Below, piece by piece: positions 51,166-61,298 of a stretch of 64,000 bases of DNA. This DNA comes from Chloropicon primus. Lineage: Eukaryota > Chlorophyta > Chloropicophyceae > Chloropicales > Chloropicaceae. The DNA is taken from assembly GCA_023205875.1 (NCBI GenBank), contig CP060765.1, positions 124,001-188,000 of the forward strand, written 5' to 3'. A program made the position numbers and the translations under genes. Numbering within the stretch: the first letter of the stretch is position 1; every line of letters begins with the position of its first letter. Under the pieces are notes generated by a model, which worked only from the letters and a program-made list of their open reading frames with translations, did no database searches and was not told the DNA's origin.

Positions 51166-51308
51166 ACACACAACCCTTTTGGGGCACCACCATTATAACT
51201 CTAATGCAAAACCACCGACGCCACCAAACTCTCCAAACTCTCCGCCAGCCAAGAGAAGCAGAAGGCAGAGCAAAATCGTAACGCCTGCCCCTGGTCGCAG
51301 AGAGAGAG

Positions 51309-52624
51309 ATGGTGGTGAAGGAGGAGCGTCAAGGGGGGTGCTCCGTGATTGTCGCGTCGAGCCATGGGGTGCAGTCGTACTCGGACGGCACCTTGGATAC
51401 CCCTTTGCTCGAGAGTCCGGAACACACGTCGACGTCGACGTCGAGCCACGAAGAGGAGCCGCCATGGCTGAAACGCTTTCGTGGCTTCCTGATTGTTTTC
51501 GGCGCCGCGACGTTCCTCTCGTCGTCGAGCTTCATCCCCGTCTTCAACAAGAGGCTCTTCGACAGCGGAAGGTTTCATTACCCGCTGTTCACGACGACGG
51601 TGTACCTCCTCGTGTGCGCCCTCGGAGGGCTCGCTTACTTTTCCAGCAAGTCAGCATGGCGGTGCCTTGGCGGCCGAGGTGCTGGGTCGAGGTGCCACTA
51701 CTTGACAGCAAAGTACTGGAAGGACATCGTCAAGGCAACTTGGCTGCTCGGGATAGCCTTTGGCTCGAAGCTTGGCTTGGCGAACATCGGGTTGGATCTG
51801 GTGCGGTGCGGTGCGGCGCGTGCGTGCGACAGCGATCCGCGATTGCTTGTGCTGACCTGGTTCTGTTTCTTCTCTCGTCTCCTTGGCCTCCTCAGGTGAG
51901 CACGGACTACCACGTTCTCTTTGCTTCCACCTCCTTGGTGTGGGTTGCGGTGATTGGCTACGCCTTTCTTGGGGAACAGCCGACGACGGAGGTGTGGTGC
52001 CTGACTCTGTTCATGACCGTCGGGAACATCATGCTGTCGCTTCAATTCACTTCGGAGAAGCAGGCAACCGTTCTGGGCCTCGTCACCAACCTCCTGGTTC
52101 CCGTGCTACAGGGCGTGTGCATCGTGCTCATGAGGCACGCCTCCCTGGTTCTCTTCCCTCAGTGGATGACCAAGGAGAGCTCCAACTCTGGCAGGCTCTC
52201 TGGCGGCGCCAACAGCTTGCGCGGCTTCGAGACACGGGACTTTTACTTCAACCTCGACACGCTTGTCGGCTACACATCCGTCAAGTGCTTCTTCAGCTTC
52301 CTGGCAGCATTGGCGGCAGCGTTGGCAAAGGAGGGCTACTTTGCCGACGTGCCGTTTTGGGACGCGCTTTCGATCGGCATCGCCCTCGACCTGGTGGTGG
52401 GCTCCGTGGTGACCTTTTTCCTCCAGGGCAGCCTCGTCCTCCTCAGCATGCTCTCCGTAGCTCTGACCACGGGAGTCCTCAGCGTTCTCAAGGTGATCCC
52501 CCAGACCTTTGCTGCCATCTGGTTCAGCTCGAGCGTCTTTGACCCCACAGCCCTGCACATCGCTGGAGTCTCAATCATCATCCTCTCAAGCCTCGCTTAC
52601 GCGTGGCTGCGGCTCAAGCACTAG
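51309..52624 (+). CDS. DMT-superfamily transporter, TPT/nucleotide-sugar-like
   Basis: Membrane carrier of the drug/metabolite transporter fold; substrate unknown. Exons 51309-51800 and 51896-52624 join in frame (406 residues; intron GTGCGG...CCTCAG). After a cytosolic N-terminus of about 60 residues there are roughly ten hydrophobic spans: FLIVFGAATFLSSSSFIPVF with VFNKRLFDSGRFHYPLFTTT (NK near the first span is typical of TPT/UDP-sugar carriers), ASTSLVWVAVIGYAFLGEQ, VTNLLVPVLQGVCIVLMRHA, and the last span GVSIIILSSLAYAWLRLKH. The C-terminal KH could act in ER retrieval or be incidental. Plastid or Golgi location cannot be told. Confidence 0.8.
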
Positions 52625-52687
52625 CCAGGGAGAAGGGACGCCACACAACAATTTTGTCAACAAAAAGTATGAGAGTAAGTATCTATC

Positions 52688-53002
52688 ACACACAAACAGT
52701 TTTGCCTCCAACAGTTTTGCCTCCAAAGAACTTAAAAGTTTTTGTCATGTCATCCTAAACACCTTTATGAAGTCCAAGCCTCCTTCCCTCTCCAAGCCAA
52801 AGCCTCCTCGAGAGAGGCGGGCGTTACCATTGAAGCCGGGACACACACACAGACACAAACAGTTTTGCCTCCAAAGAACATAAACGTTTTTGTCATGTCA
52901 TCCTAAACACCTTTATGAAGTCCAAGCCTCCTTCCCTCTCCAAGCCAAGCCGCCTCCTCGAGTCCTCGAGAGAGGCGGGCGTTACATTTCAAGCCGGGAG
53001 CT
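52688..53002 (+). repeat. 149-bp tandem repeat, two copies
   Basis: CAGTTTTGCCTCCAAAGAAC starts at 52712 and again at 52861, followed in both by GTTTTTGTCATGTCATCC, ACCTTTATGAAGTCCAAGCC and GAGAGAGGCGGGCGTTAC. The first copy has an extra CAACAGTTTTGCCTC duplication. It sits in the spacer before the bestrophin-like gene and does not contain the leader core. Confidence 0.9.
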
Positions 53003-53066
53003 AACGCCTCGGTTTTACTTTTTCCAAAAGCGCAGCAGGAGGAGAGAAAGGGAGAGGGAGAGCGTG

Positions 53067-55239
53067 ATGGCTGGCGAGATAGAGGAGCAGGAGGAGAGGC
53101 CCCACGTGGTTATGACGGACCTGAGCGCGTCTCGGGATCCGGAGAGCCAGGCGCCGCTGCGGGGTCGAGGAGCCGTAATGACGACGGCGAGTCAAAGGAG
53201 GCAGCAGCAGCAGCAGGGGAAGGGGAAAGGGAAGAAAGCGACGTCGACGTCCGTGTTTGACGCGTTCCAGAACCCCTTCGCTCTTCTGTCTAGGAAGACG
53301 ACGAGGAACATCACGTCGAGCCTCGGCCACGTCGACGGAAGGAGCCTGAGGAGGGACGACTCCTCGGACCTGAAGAGTCCGACCAACCTGGAGGAGTCCA
53401 ACTATCAGAGCCCAAGGACCGATTGGGACGGTTTGGAGTCGAGTCACCTGGCGAGCGCTGACATGAAGAGGACGACGAGCTTCTTGAACAACAACCCGAG
53501 GATACACCAGTCCATGGACGCGTTTCTTGTCGAGAACCAATCCTCAAGCGTGAAGATCGCGGCGCGGAGCGTGAGGCAGTTGTCCGACGGAAGCAGCACC
53601 GGCCTGGGCAAGGGCCAGATGAAGCCCAAGCACAAGAAAGTCATCAAGAAGTACATCGGCCTGGTGCCCACTGCCCCGGTGAGGGACCAGCCTGTGGGCT
53701 CCGGAACGGGCGATGGCGTCAACCTGAGGTTTCGCTACAAGCTCTCCAATCTGAAGAGGAAGGTCATCAACGAGAGGGACGGGAATTCGAAGATTGTTCG
53801 GTTCAACGAGTCCAGGATGGCCAAGTTCGGGTGGCTGGGAGTCATGCAAGGCACGGTCTTCTCGAAACCTTCGGCTCCATTCATCTGGTACCAGTCCTTG
53901 TCCCTGCTCTTCCTTTCGTGGCTATCGTTCGCCGTGTGCTATTTGTCGGCAATGTACGCCCCTTCCGTGGTGAGCTGGCAGGACTTTGAACACGACAATT
54001 TGGTCGAAGTTTGGGAGGTTCTGGACGAGTTCAAGGTCGTTGCTGACACCTCGCAAGTGCTGACGACTCTCGTCAGCTTCTTGCTCGGCTTGTATGTCAC
54101 AGTAAGTACACGAGTTCTTTCTAGTCGCGCGCGGCCTCTCTCTCATCTCTGACTGACTCTTGCTCTTTCGTCCCGTCGACAACAAGAAAACGGTGGATAT
54201 ATGGTGGAACATCAGGCACGAGCTGCTGCAGGGTGTGCTGAACACGATTGATTCCATGTGCGCGAGGCTCGCGGTGTACTTTCCCGGAAACACCAAGGAA
54301 GATGACGAGGCGAAAGAAATCATCCTGAGGTACGGAGTTTTGAGCGTGAAGCTTCTGTTCAAGGATGCCAAAGAGGTGGATTCCTGGAACATCGACGACC
54401 GGAAGAGGCTTGGCTGTGACAACTTGGGGGATCTGGTCGACGAGGGCTTGCTCCTGCCGCACGAGAAAGAGTTGCTCAAGGACTGCCCTTCCCGCGCTCA
54501 GGTCGTCTGGGTCTGGATTGCTTCCCTCTTCACCAAGTGGTGCCTGGACGGTCGTCTGCCAAGTCCACTGGAAAACCAGAACACCATCTTGGAGGAGTGC
54601 AACACCGCCAGGAACAACATCGCGATGATTCTGGCGCGGGTGAACACGCAGTACCCCATGTCCTACTCCCACCTGGTCATCAGCATGGTGAAAGTTCTGC
54701 TGATTATTCAAGCAGTCGTTGCCGGCTACATCTTCAGCCTGGCGGTGTACACCAGCTACTACTATTGGATGGCCACGCAGCTCGTCTACCTGATAGTTTG
54801 GACAATCTTTCACCAAGCCATGATCGACATCAAGGAGCATATCACGAACCCTTTCCGAGACAATCCAACAGACTTTTCGGAGATGATTCAGGCGGCCCGG
54901 GCGATCAACACCAACAGAGCCTTCTTCAACGCCGGCAAGCACCCTCCGTATGCCCACAAGACGAAGACAAACCCTGCGGCACTTCCTCCCCAGCTGATCG
55001 TGAGGCAGATCATCAGCTCCAGGCTGAAGAAGAGAACCGCGCAAACCAGTGGCCTCAGCCCAGTGGGCACTCCGGGCGGCATGAGGGTCAATCCGGAGAG
55101 GCACGCGGATCCGATGAGCCCGGGAAACAGCGGAAAATTCCTGGATGGACCGTCGCCGAGGCAGAGGACGTCAGCAGCCCCGTCCCCTCGAACAACCGAC
55201 GACCTTCTGAGAACTCCAAACAAGAACACGTACCTGTAA
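53067..55239 (+). CDS. Bestrophin-like anion channel with long disordered N-terminus
   Basis: Bestrophins are pentameric chloride/bicarbonate channels. Exons 53067-54101 and 54187-55239 join in frame (about 695 residues; intron GTAAGT...AACAAG). Residues 1-265 are polar and low-complexity. The channel part starts near 275 (WYQSLSLLFLSWLSFAVCYL) and has LVSFLLGLYVTKTVDIWWNI across the splice, matching bestrophin FVLGFYV...RWW. WVWIASLFTKWCLDGRLPSP, ARNNIAMILARVNTQYPMSY and the last span ending IKEHITNPFRDNPTDF follow. The family's NPFGEDDDDFE calcium-clasp region is weakened here. The C-terminus is disordered and ends GDLLRTPNKNTYL-like. Confidence 0.82.
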
Positions 55240-55323
55240 GGGGAAGGAAGGCTTTGGGGTTGAGAAAAAAAAAAAAAAAAGCAAAAGAGAAAGTGTATTG
55301 TTATACAGGTGGGCGTTATATGT

Positions 55324-56157
55324 TTACAAACCCATTTGCTTGTAAAAGTCACAGAAGCTGTTGTAGTACACTCCCGTCAGGGTGTACTCGTTTTCGTCCT
55401 CAGGGAGCCTCCCGAGGTCTCTCAAGGCCTCCCCCAACCTCTCCCCCAAGGAGAACGGCTTTTCGAGGAAGGTGAGCAGGTACTCGGAAAACACCTCCCG
55501 GTTCCCTTCATAGTCCACCCCGTCTCCAAACCAATCGACCAGGGCCGCCGGCGTGGGTGGGGTGCTGGGGCTTGGCTGCTCGCTCCTGTCCCTGGCCTTG
55601 GACAAGGTCCCGGAGAGCAGGATGTTTTCGAACTTGAGCGCGCTGTTCTGCTCAAGGAGCTCCAGCCTCTGCCGCTCGCAGGCGTCGATCATTGTGTTCA
55701 GGTACTCCACCTGGTCCAGGAGGACCTGGTTGTCTCTCGCGAGGCACTCGTTGTCCCTCGTCAGAATCTGCTTGGCGGCCAGAAGGGCCTCCGCCTGCTT
55801 CGTCACCAGGTTCTCCACCCCGAGGGTATCCCCGGCAGCGTCCTTGGCCGCGGGCACACCGCGAGGAGTTCCCTCCTCCTCCCCGTCCGACACGTACACC
55901 TCGAAGGTGTCCGTCTGCACGCACTTGTCGTCGTGAGGCTGCTGCTTGGCAAGGAAGGCGAGGCCACTCACGTCGCCCTTCTCCACCTCCACCTCTCCCT
56001 TCCTCGGCGTCATATTCCTCCTTATCTCCTTGAGCACCGTCGTTCTCTTGCTCTTCAGCTCGTTCTTGATGTCCTTCTCGAACATCGTCTCGAAGTCCAC
56101 CGTGGATTTGATCATCCCGGCTTTCGACTTCTTCCTGCTCTTCGTCGCCCTCGGCAT
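55324..56157 (-). CDS. Small coiled-coil protein, 277 residues
   Basis: Family not recognised. The start MPRATKSRKKSKAGMIKS is basic. Residues about 15-60 (TVDFETMFEKDIKNELKSKR) are helical, a polar linker carries CVQTDTFEVYVSDGEEEG (the CVQTD motif recurs in several coiled-coil cytoskeletal proteins), and a coiled coil spans about 120-190 (DQVEYLNTMIDACERQRLEL). The C-terminal 70 residues look folded (WFGDGVDYEGNREVFSEYLL, TGVYYNSFCDFYKQMGL). Two leader cores stand upstream. Convergent with the bestrophin-like gene, with about 85 bp between stops. A cytoskeletal or ciliary role is a guess. Confidence 0.65.
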   Translation of the reverse strand: MPRATKSRKKSKAGMIKSTVDFETMFEKDIKNELKSKRTTVLKEIRRNMTPRKGEVEVEKGDVSGLAFLAKQQPHDDKCVQTDTFEVYVSDGEEEGTPRGVPAAKDAAGDTLGVENLVTKQAEALLAAKQILTRDNECLARDNQVLLDQVEYLNTMIDACERQRLELLEQNSALKFENILLSGTLSKARDRSEQPSPSTPPTPAALVDWFGDGVDYEGNREVFSEYLLTFLEKPFSLGERLGEALRDLGRLPEDENEYTLTGVYYNSFCDFYKQMGL

Positions 56158-56248
56158 CCCTCCAAGCCAACCACGAGGCAGGCAGCACTCAAACGCCTAG
56201 GGGACCAAACCTCTTCCCCGAGTCCTCTCCTCACCAGGAGGCCTCTTC

Positions 56249-56462
56249 GTTCAAGCGACCACGCGTTCGAAAGAGGAGACAAAGAGGATTCCGAAAGTCT
56301 CCCTCTCTTCCTCCCTCCCGTCCCAACGCGCCCTCTCGTCGCCCTCGCCGGCTCTCTTCCTCCTCACACTCTCCTCCTCCCTCCTGGCGAGAAACTTTCT
56401 CTTCCGCGTCCTCCAATCCTCACCACGGCGCCGTTTCGTTCAAGCGACGGCTCTTTCGAAAG
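56249..56462 (-). repeat. Paired leader units of the 277-residue coiled-coil gene
   Basis: Minus-strand cores at 56462-56438 (CTTTCGAAAGAGCCG then TCGCTTGAACG) and 56273-56249 (CTTTCGAACGCGTGG then TCGCTTGAACG) are 189 bp apart. Both have a tail: GGCGCCGTGGTGAGGATTGG and GGCCTCCTGGTGAGGAG. A GTGAGG donor candidate is 94 bp upstream of the second core. The rest of the 56158-56952 spacer shows no gene. Confidence 0.7.
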
Positions 56463-56952
56463 AGCAAGACACGACGCTTCCGCCTGTTGTCCAACCCCTC
56501 GTCCCAACGCCCGTCGCCGCCCGTCGTCTGCCGCCAAGTCAAGGGGTCTCTCCTTTCTCTCGCCAAACGGAGCAAAATTCTGATCCTCTTTCCCTCCAGC
56601 CAAATTTGAATCCTGAGAAAAAATTGTGATCAACATTAACGCGCGAGCACGAGCGCCTGACGTCCATCCAAGCTTAGCATGCATGCCATGGGGCTGGCTT
56701 CACGGATCGGCAATCCGCGACGTGTTGTCTCCCTCCCGGCTTGAGCTTTTCATCACGAAACTCAAAAACTTTATTACCAAAAAAAAGGAAGGAAAGCAAA
56801 GCCTTGGAAAGACAAGACCCACCTCGAGAGAGTCCAGTCGCTCTATTCGTTTTTTCTTTTTCTTTTATATCAATAAAACCCAAGCAAGCAGCACACGAAA
56901 GAGAGAGGCTTTCGACGACACGCTTTCGGGTGGTGTGCCCAGGTCTCACAGG

Positions 56953-59778
56953 TTACAAATTCGGAAGCCACTCCACCGTCCCTTCCGAGTTCAGACCCTG
57001 GGAGGGGTTCAAGTCCACCTCAAAGTCCTGGTCGACCTCTGGAAAGGAGTTGGCCCTCATGTGCTTTGGTATGTTCGCAGACGAAGGGTTTCTTGGCTTT
57101 CTGCCCCACCGCTCATCGTCGGTGCCCCTCTGGGGAGGTGGCCTGGGCTTGGGTGGCATCCCGGATGGGGTATTCCCGTTCGAGGCCTTGAAAGGGCTGT
57201 AGCTCCCGACCAAGGAACCGATCAAATCGGTTTGGTACAAGCTCGACCCGTAAGTGTTGTTCGAGCTCGCCGTGTTCGCGCTGTTACCCTGCTGGTGGCC
57301 TCCCCCGGTATTGTAAGCGCCGCTCCTGGTGTACATGTGGTGCTCCCTCCTCTGCGCGGCGGGGTTGGCGCTTCCCTGAGGTCTGGAGTCGGATGAACCC
57401 CCGTACGCCGGGTGCGAGTGCCTCCCCCTGTGCGACGTCATCCTCTCGTTAGACGGGCCCAACCCAGTGGTCGTCCTGTATTTCGTGCCGTTGCTCCCAA
57501 CCGCGTGTGCCTCTTGGTTCCTCTCATCACCGCTGTACCCAGCATCGTTCCTCTCTCTCGAGCCTTTTCTGAAGTTGATGTAAGCATCTCTTCCCTTTGG
57601 CAAGCCGTTCTTGTCGAGGCTTCTTCTTCCTCCCCTCACCTGGTAGGGCTGGCTCGAGTGGCTCGCGTGCTGGTGCGACTTGCCTTGGGAGTTCCTCCTG
57701 GGGGGGTACCGGGCCGGCTTGGTGTCCTGCCTGGGTACGACGACGACCTCTCCCCGAGAGCTTCCGGAGCCCGTGTCGGACTTCTTCCGAGTCGAGCTTG
57801 GAGCCAGGGCCTCCATCACCTCCGCCTTGAAGGACCCCGTGGTTGACCTCTTCCTCAGCCTGCTCTGCTGGGCGACCACAGGCATGAAATCCTCGTCAGA
57901 GGCCGAGGAGTCGCAGATGTTTGGCCGGTCCACTTGTGATTCAGCCTGCCTCTCCCTTTCCACCTTGGCCCTCACCGCCGCAATGGTGGCAGCAGTGCTG
58001 ATCGATTCCCCTTGATTCCTCTTTAGCTTCTCCTCCCTCTTCTGCGCGCTAGCCCTCTGCTTCGCCGCTTTGGCCCTCGCTCTCGCTTGGTCAGCCTCCT
58101 TCTTGGCCTTCTTCTTCTGGGACAGCAGGCTCCTGGCCCGCCTCACCACCGCTGGGTCGGCATTGCAGACCTCGCCCAGAGCATGTTCTAGCTTGCCAAT
58201 GTCCCCAGAAGTGATTGCCTCCCGAAGCAGCGCGGTGTCGGCTGAATTCTCCCTCCTCAGCTCCTTGTTCCACATGCCGTACTTTGCTACCCTCCTTTTC
58301 AGCGCTTTCCTGTTCTTCCAAAGCATCCAGGACCCAAAGTAGAATACAATCATGAAGAGCAAAGTGATCGGAACGATGGGGTCGTCCCCCTTGTGATCAG
58401 GCGACAAGTCCGTCGTGTCCTTCTGGAAGTACACCCGGTCCTCCTCCCTCCTGCGAAAGTGTTCCTTTGGGTTTTCCTCCACCCTTTTCCAATTCTCAAG
58501 CTCCGCCTCTTCGTACGCGTTTGGGTTGTTGCAAGGGCTGCTGCTGTGAAGAGGGTTCTCCTCGATCGCATTGTAACCAAAACTCTTGGTGAGAATATTC
58601 GCGATTCTCTTCTCGTTCACGCTGAGAGCCGGCAGCTTCACCTTGGCCGACTCTTCCGGACCTTCGATCTGCATGCCGTTCTCATCCACGTCGACGCACT
58701 GGACAGTCTTGGCGACGTCCTCAGAAAAGTAGGACTGGCACGCACCCGTCTCGCTCCTTGAGAAGCAAGGCCTGCCCAGCGACTCTGGCATCCTCCCCGC
58801 GTCGACCGTGAGCATCGAGGAGGACAGGAACGCCGACAGCTGGTGCAAGATGACGTTGGTCGACTGCTGCAAGACCTGGTTGCCCTTGCACTTGTCGAAC
58901 TCAGCGCTTCTGATGTCCTCGTCCACGTTGAAGATGAACCCAGACCCCACGGCTTCCATGATTTTCCTCTGGAAGTCAAAGTCGTTCTCGCACCCCGTGC
59001 AATCCAAACCCGCGTCTTGCACAATCTCCCTCAAGTGAGCGCTCGTCGCCATGGGGATGGTCTCCTCCAATGCGCCCAGTATGTCCAGGTGCAGGATGTT
59101 CGTGTACTCGTTCTCGTTGCTGTTCAAGTTGTCCAGAAAGAAGAGCTCGATGGCGGTGTCGAGCGCAAAGTGACTCTTCAAGAGCTGCCCAATGTTGTGG
59201 TTCTTGTACCCCTCCTCCAGGCAAGAAGCAGCGAGGAGCACGAAGGCGTCCGCAAGCTGCTGCCTTTGGTGCTTCAGAAAGGCGTCCGGATGAACCAGGC
59301 TCGTGTGCCACTTGTTTTGAACGCTCTCCGAACCGAAAGGGAAGAGCTGCAACACGATGGACTGGTCCAAAGACTTCTCCGCTTCTGCGTAGTTTGCTCC
59401 CCCGAACAACCTCTGGGACGCGCTGTGCAGCTTGGCAGCGCCCAGGAGGTTGGGCCAGTCTCTGCTCTGCTTCTCAGCCCAGAGCCTGAGAGGGTACAGC
59501 TCCCCCTTGCTCTTCTCCAACTTCAAGCAGTAGTCCGTCTTTGTGCCCTCCCCGAGCTCGCACGCATCCTGCGCGGCCAAGAGGTACGCGATGCGGGACA
59601 GCGTCCCGAGCTTCCACTGGTCGTGGAGGCCGTCCTTGGGTCCCTTGGCTCTGGGTCTCCCCGTCACCTTCACCTCACCGGTGCTCCCTTCCTCTGCCAC
59701 GCAACAGGAAGACGCGTGGAGCAGCAGGAGGACCAGGCTCGACAACGCAATTGTCGTGGAAGCCGCCTTTCTTCTCAT
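56953..59778 (-). CDS. Large type I membrane protein, 941 residues, unknown function
   Basis: Family not recognised. A signal peptide (1-28, STTIALSSLVLLLLHASSCC) leads into a lumenal or extracellular domain of about 460 residues that is mostly helical (LGTLSRIAYLLAAQDACELG, NYAEAEKSLDQSIVLQLFPF, SHFALDTAIELFFLDNLNSN), with several cysteines including a CTGCENDFDF pair. The alternating helices recall TPR-like repeats. One transmembrane segment (about 475-495, IVPITLLFMIVFYFGSWMLW) is followed by a cytosolic part: a short helical region (NSADTALLREAITSGDIGKL, perhaps ankyrin- or TPR-like), a charged coiled coil, and 280 disordered residues rich in Ser, Gly, Arg and Asn. Could be a surface or ER receptor-like protein. 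Confidence 0.72.
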   Translation of the reverse strand: MRRKAASTTIALSSLVLLLLHASSCCVAEEGSTGEVKVTGRPRAKGPKDGLHDQWKLGTLSRIAYLLAAQDACELGEGTKTDYCLKLEKSKGELYPLRLWAEKQSRDWPNLLGAAKLHSASQRLFGGANYAEAEKSLDQSIVLQLFPFGSESVQNKWHTSLVHPDAFLKHQRQQLADAFVLLAASCLEEGYKNHNIGQLLKSHFALDTAIELFFLDNLNSNENEYTNILHLDILGALEETIPMATSAHLREIVQDAGLDCTGCENDFDFQRKIMEAVGSGFIFNVDEDIRSAEFDKCKGNQVLQQSTNVILHQLSAFLSSSMLTVDAGRMPESLGRPCFSRSETGACQSYFSEDVAKTVQCVDVDENGMQIEGPEESAKVKLPALSVNEKRIANILTKSFGYNAIEENPLHSSSPCNNPNAYEEAELENWKRVEENPKEHFRRREEDRVYFQKDTTDLSPDHKGDDPIVPITLLFMIVFYFGSWMLWKNRKALKRRVAKYGMWNKELRRENSADTALLREAITSGDIGKLEHALGEVCNADPAVVRRARSLLSQKKKAKKEADQARARAKAAKQRASAQKREEKLKRNQGESISTAATIAAVRAKVERERQAESQVDRPNICDSSASDEDFMPVVAQQSRLRKRSTTGSFKAEVMEALAPSSTRKKSDTGSGSSRGEVVVVPRQDTKPARYPPRRNSQGKSHQHASHSSQPYQVRGGRRSLDKNGLPKGRDAYINFRKGSRERNDAGYSGDERNQEAHAVGSNGTKYRTTTGLGPSNERMTSHRGRHSHPAYGGSSDSRPQGSANPAAQRREHHMYTRSGAYNTGGGHQQGNSANTASSNNTYGSSLYQTDLIGSLVGSYSPFKASNGNTPSGMPPKPRPPPQRGTDDERWGRKPRNPSSANIPKHMRANSFPEVDQDFEVDLNPSQGLNSEGTVEWLPNL

Positions 59779-60790
59779 CCTCCTCCTCTTAAGCGCTTCA
59801 ACCTTCCTCCCCGTCTGACTCGGCTGCCTCTGTTGGCACTACTCACACTGTTGCCACTCCCCTCTATCGGACTTGGGCTGCCTCGGTCGACCTCTGTCCC
59901 AAGCCTTCAAGCGTCTCTCCGTCACTCAATACCATCAAGGACAACTGACCTAGTCTGCACGACCCTTGCCTCCTCTCCACCATGTCCACAACCCTCAACC
60001 CTCCCGGCTCAAGGCACAAAACGCTTCAGACTTGCACCAAACCTTCTCCTGCTGGTGAAGGTCCAGAACGTCTCTCCGTCTCGCCAGGGAAGTCGGAGCG
60101 CACCCGTTGTTGCTCCGGGAAGGGAATCAAGTCCTCGTGAAGAGCAAGCCCACTGGGAGGTCACCACGTTTCCCCCCTGTCTCGTCCTCCTCTCGTCCTC
60201 AACTCCAGTCGTCCACACAACACCTGAGTAATGAGAAGTCCTTCTCGCCGACTATCAAGACAGGCCTGTCTCTCTCTCTCCCCTCCTCAGAGAACATTCC
60301 ACGAGTGAAGTCACACCCCAGAAACGCAACGGAGTAGTCCCGCCTTGGTGGGACCCTGGATGGGACCACGCTGTGTGACGTCTTGGATGGAACAGTGAGG
60401 AATATGAATCTTATTCTTATGGAATTACGAAATCCATGGGAACCTTCCTGCCATATTTTGTCCTTGAAAGGGAAGGATAGGATAGGATAGGATAGGAGAG
60501 GAGAGGAGAGCAACTTGTTCTGTTCTGTTTGTGGGAAAGTAACGTGATAGGGGAGAGCCAGAAAGATCCTCCTCCTCCTCCTCCTCCTCCTCCTCCTGTT
60601 GCTCCTTCTGCTCCTGCTCGTGATTCATGCGGAGAGGAGAGGAGAGAGAGAGAGATAGAGAGAGGAAGAATCGATGCCTTCCCTTGATCAACAGGAGGGA
60701 AGGGATCCACCACCACCACCATCACCACCATCGTCATCATCATCGTCACCATGGCCTGTACTCCTCCCTCCAGGACAACAACGCAGCCAA

Positions 60791-60915
60791 GGCCAACTGG
60801 TTTCACTTGAACAAGGAGGAGCGATCATGGTCGCCTGAACACGAGAAGAAAAGCCCTCGTGGACAACATGAAGAAGGTGAACAACATGATCCCAAAAGCA
60901 TCAAACCTTCGTGTC
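60791..60915 (+). pseudogene. Fragment copy of the BBS2 3' coding end
   Basis: The stretch matches BBS2 coding sequence at about 15995-16120: GGTTTCACTTGAACAAGG, ATGGTCGCC, ACACGAGAAGAAA, GCCCTCGTGGAC, GAAGAAGGTGAACAACATGA and AGCATCAAACCTTCG occur in the same order. Small insertions and deletions break the frame, and there is a local doubling of CATCAAACCTTCGTGTCATG (60900-60939). It has no start, intron or domain of its own, so it is a non-functional duplicate fragment of a host gene about 45 kb away. Confidence 0.9.
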
Positions 60916-61140
60916 ATGCATCAAACCTTCGTGTCATGCAGGACACGACACATCCTCCTCCTCCTCTCGAAGGCGAAAACTTCAAGAAGAATGAATGAAA
61001 AATATCCGTAGAGATAGAAAAAAGTGACACTGACGTGGCAGTCGGGGGCGGGGTTTCGACAGGGTTTAACTGCGACGGGGAGACGACCGGGGCAAGAGTT
61101 GTCGGAGTTGGGGACGGAGTACGAAGTGTCTGGTCGCGCT

Positions 61141-61164
61141 CTTTCGATTGAGCCGTCCCTCGAA
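61141..61164 (+). repeat. Leader core element upstream of the DnaJ-type zinc-finger gene
   Basis: Reads CTTTCGATTGAGCCG then TCCCTCGAAG, 135 bp before the ATG at 61299 and in its orientation. A single copy; no strong donor at the usual distance. Confidence 0.6.
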
Positions 61165-61298
61165 GGATTTGGTCAAGGGAAACGGGAGAACGAGTCGGTT
61201 GACGGATCGAGGCACCAGGGTGACGGCGAGGGTGGCTCGAGCCTAGGGTGCAGAGAGCGGCGGCGCGAGGTCGGTGAAGGTGTCACGCTTGGGTGATC

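Larger units (their letters stand above)
59779..61298. other. Long spacer with simple repeats and a BBS2 gene fragment
   Basis: No intact gene seen. It contains a GGATA pentamer run (about 60472-60495) changing into GGAGA, a (CTC)n tract (60569-60597), a CAC/CAT-rich tract (60710-60752), a fragment copied from the BBS2 gene (60791-60915), and a plus-oriented leader core at 61141. Overlapping reading frames here have no recognisable protein content. Confidence 0.65.

Noticed and set aside
53067-55239. MscS-type mechanosensitive channel
   Set aside because: First impression from a long soluble N-terminus and membrane spans. The LGLYV...WW, ARNN and NPF motifs fit bestrophin and no MscS beta-domain is present.
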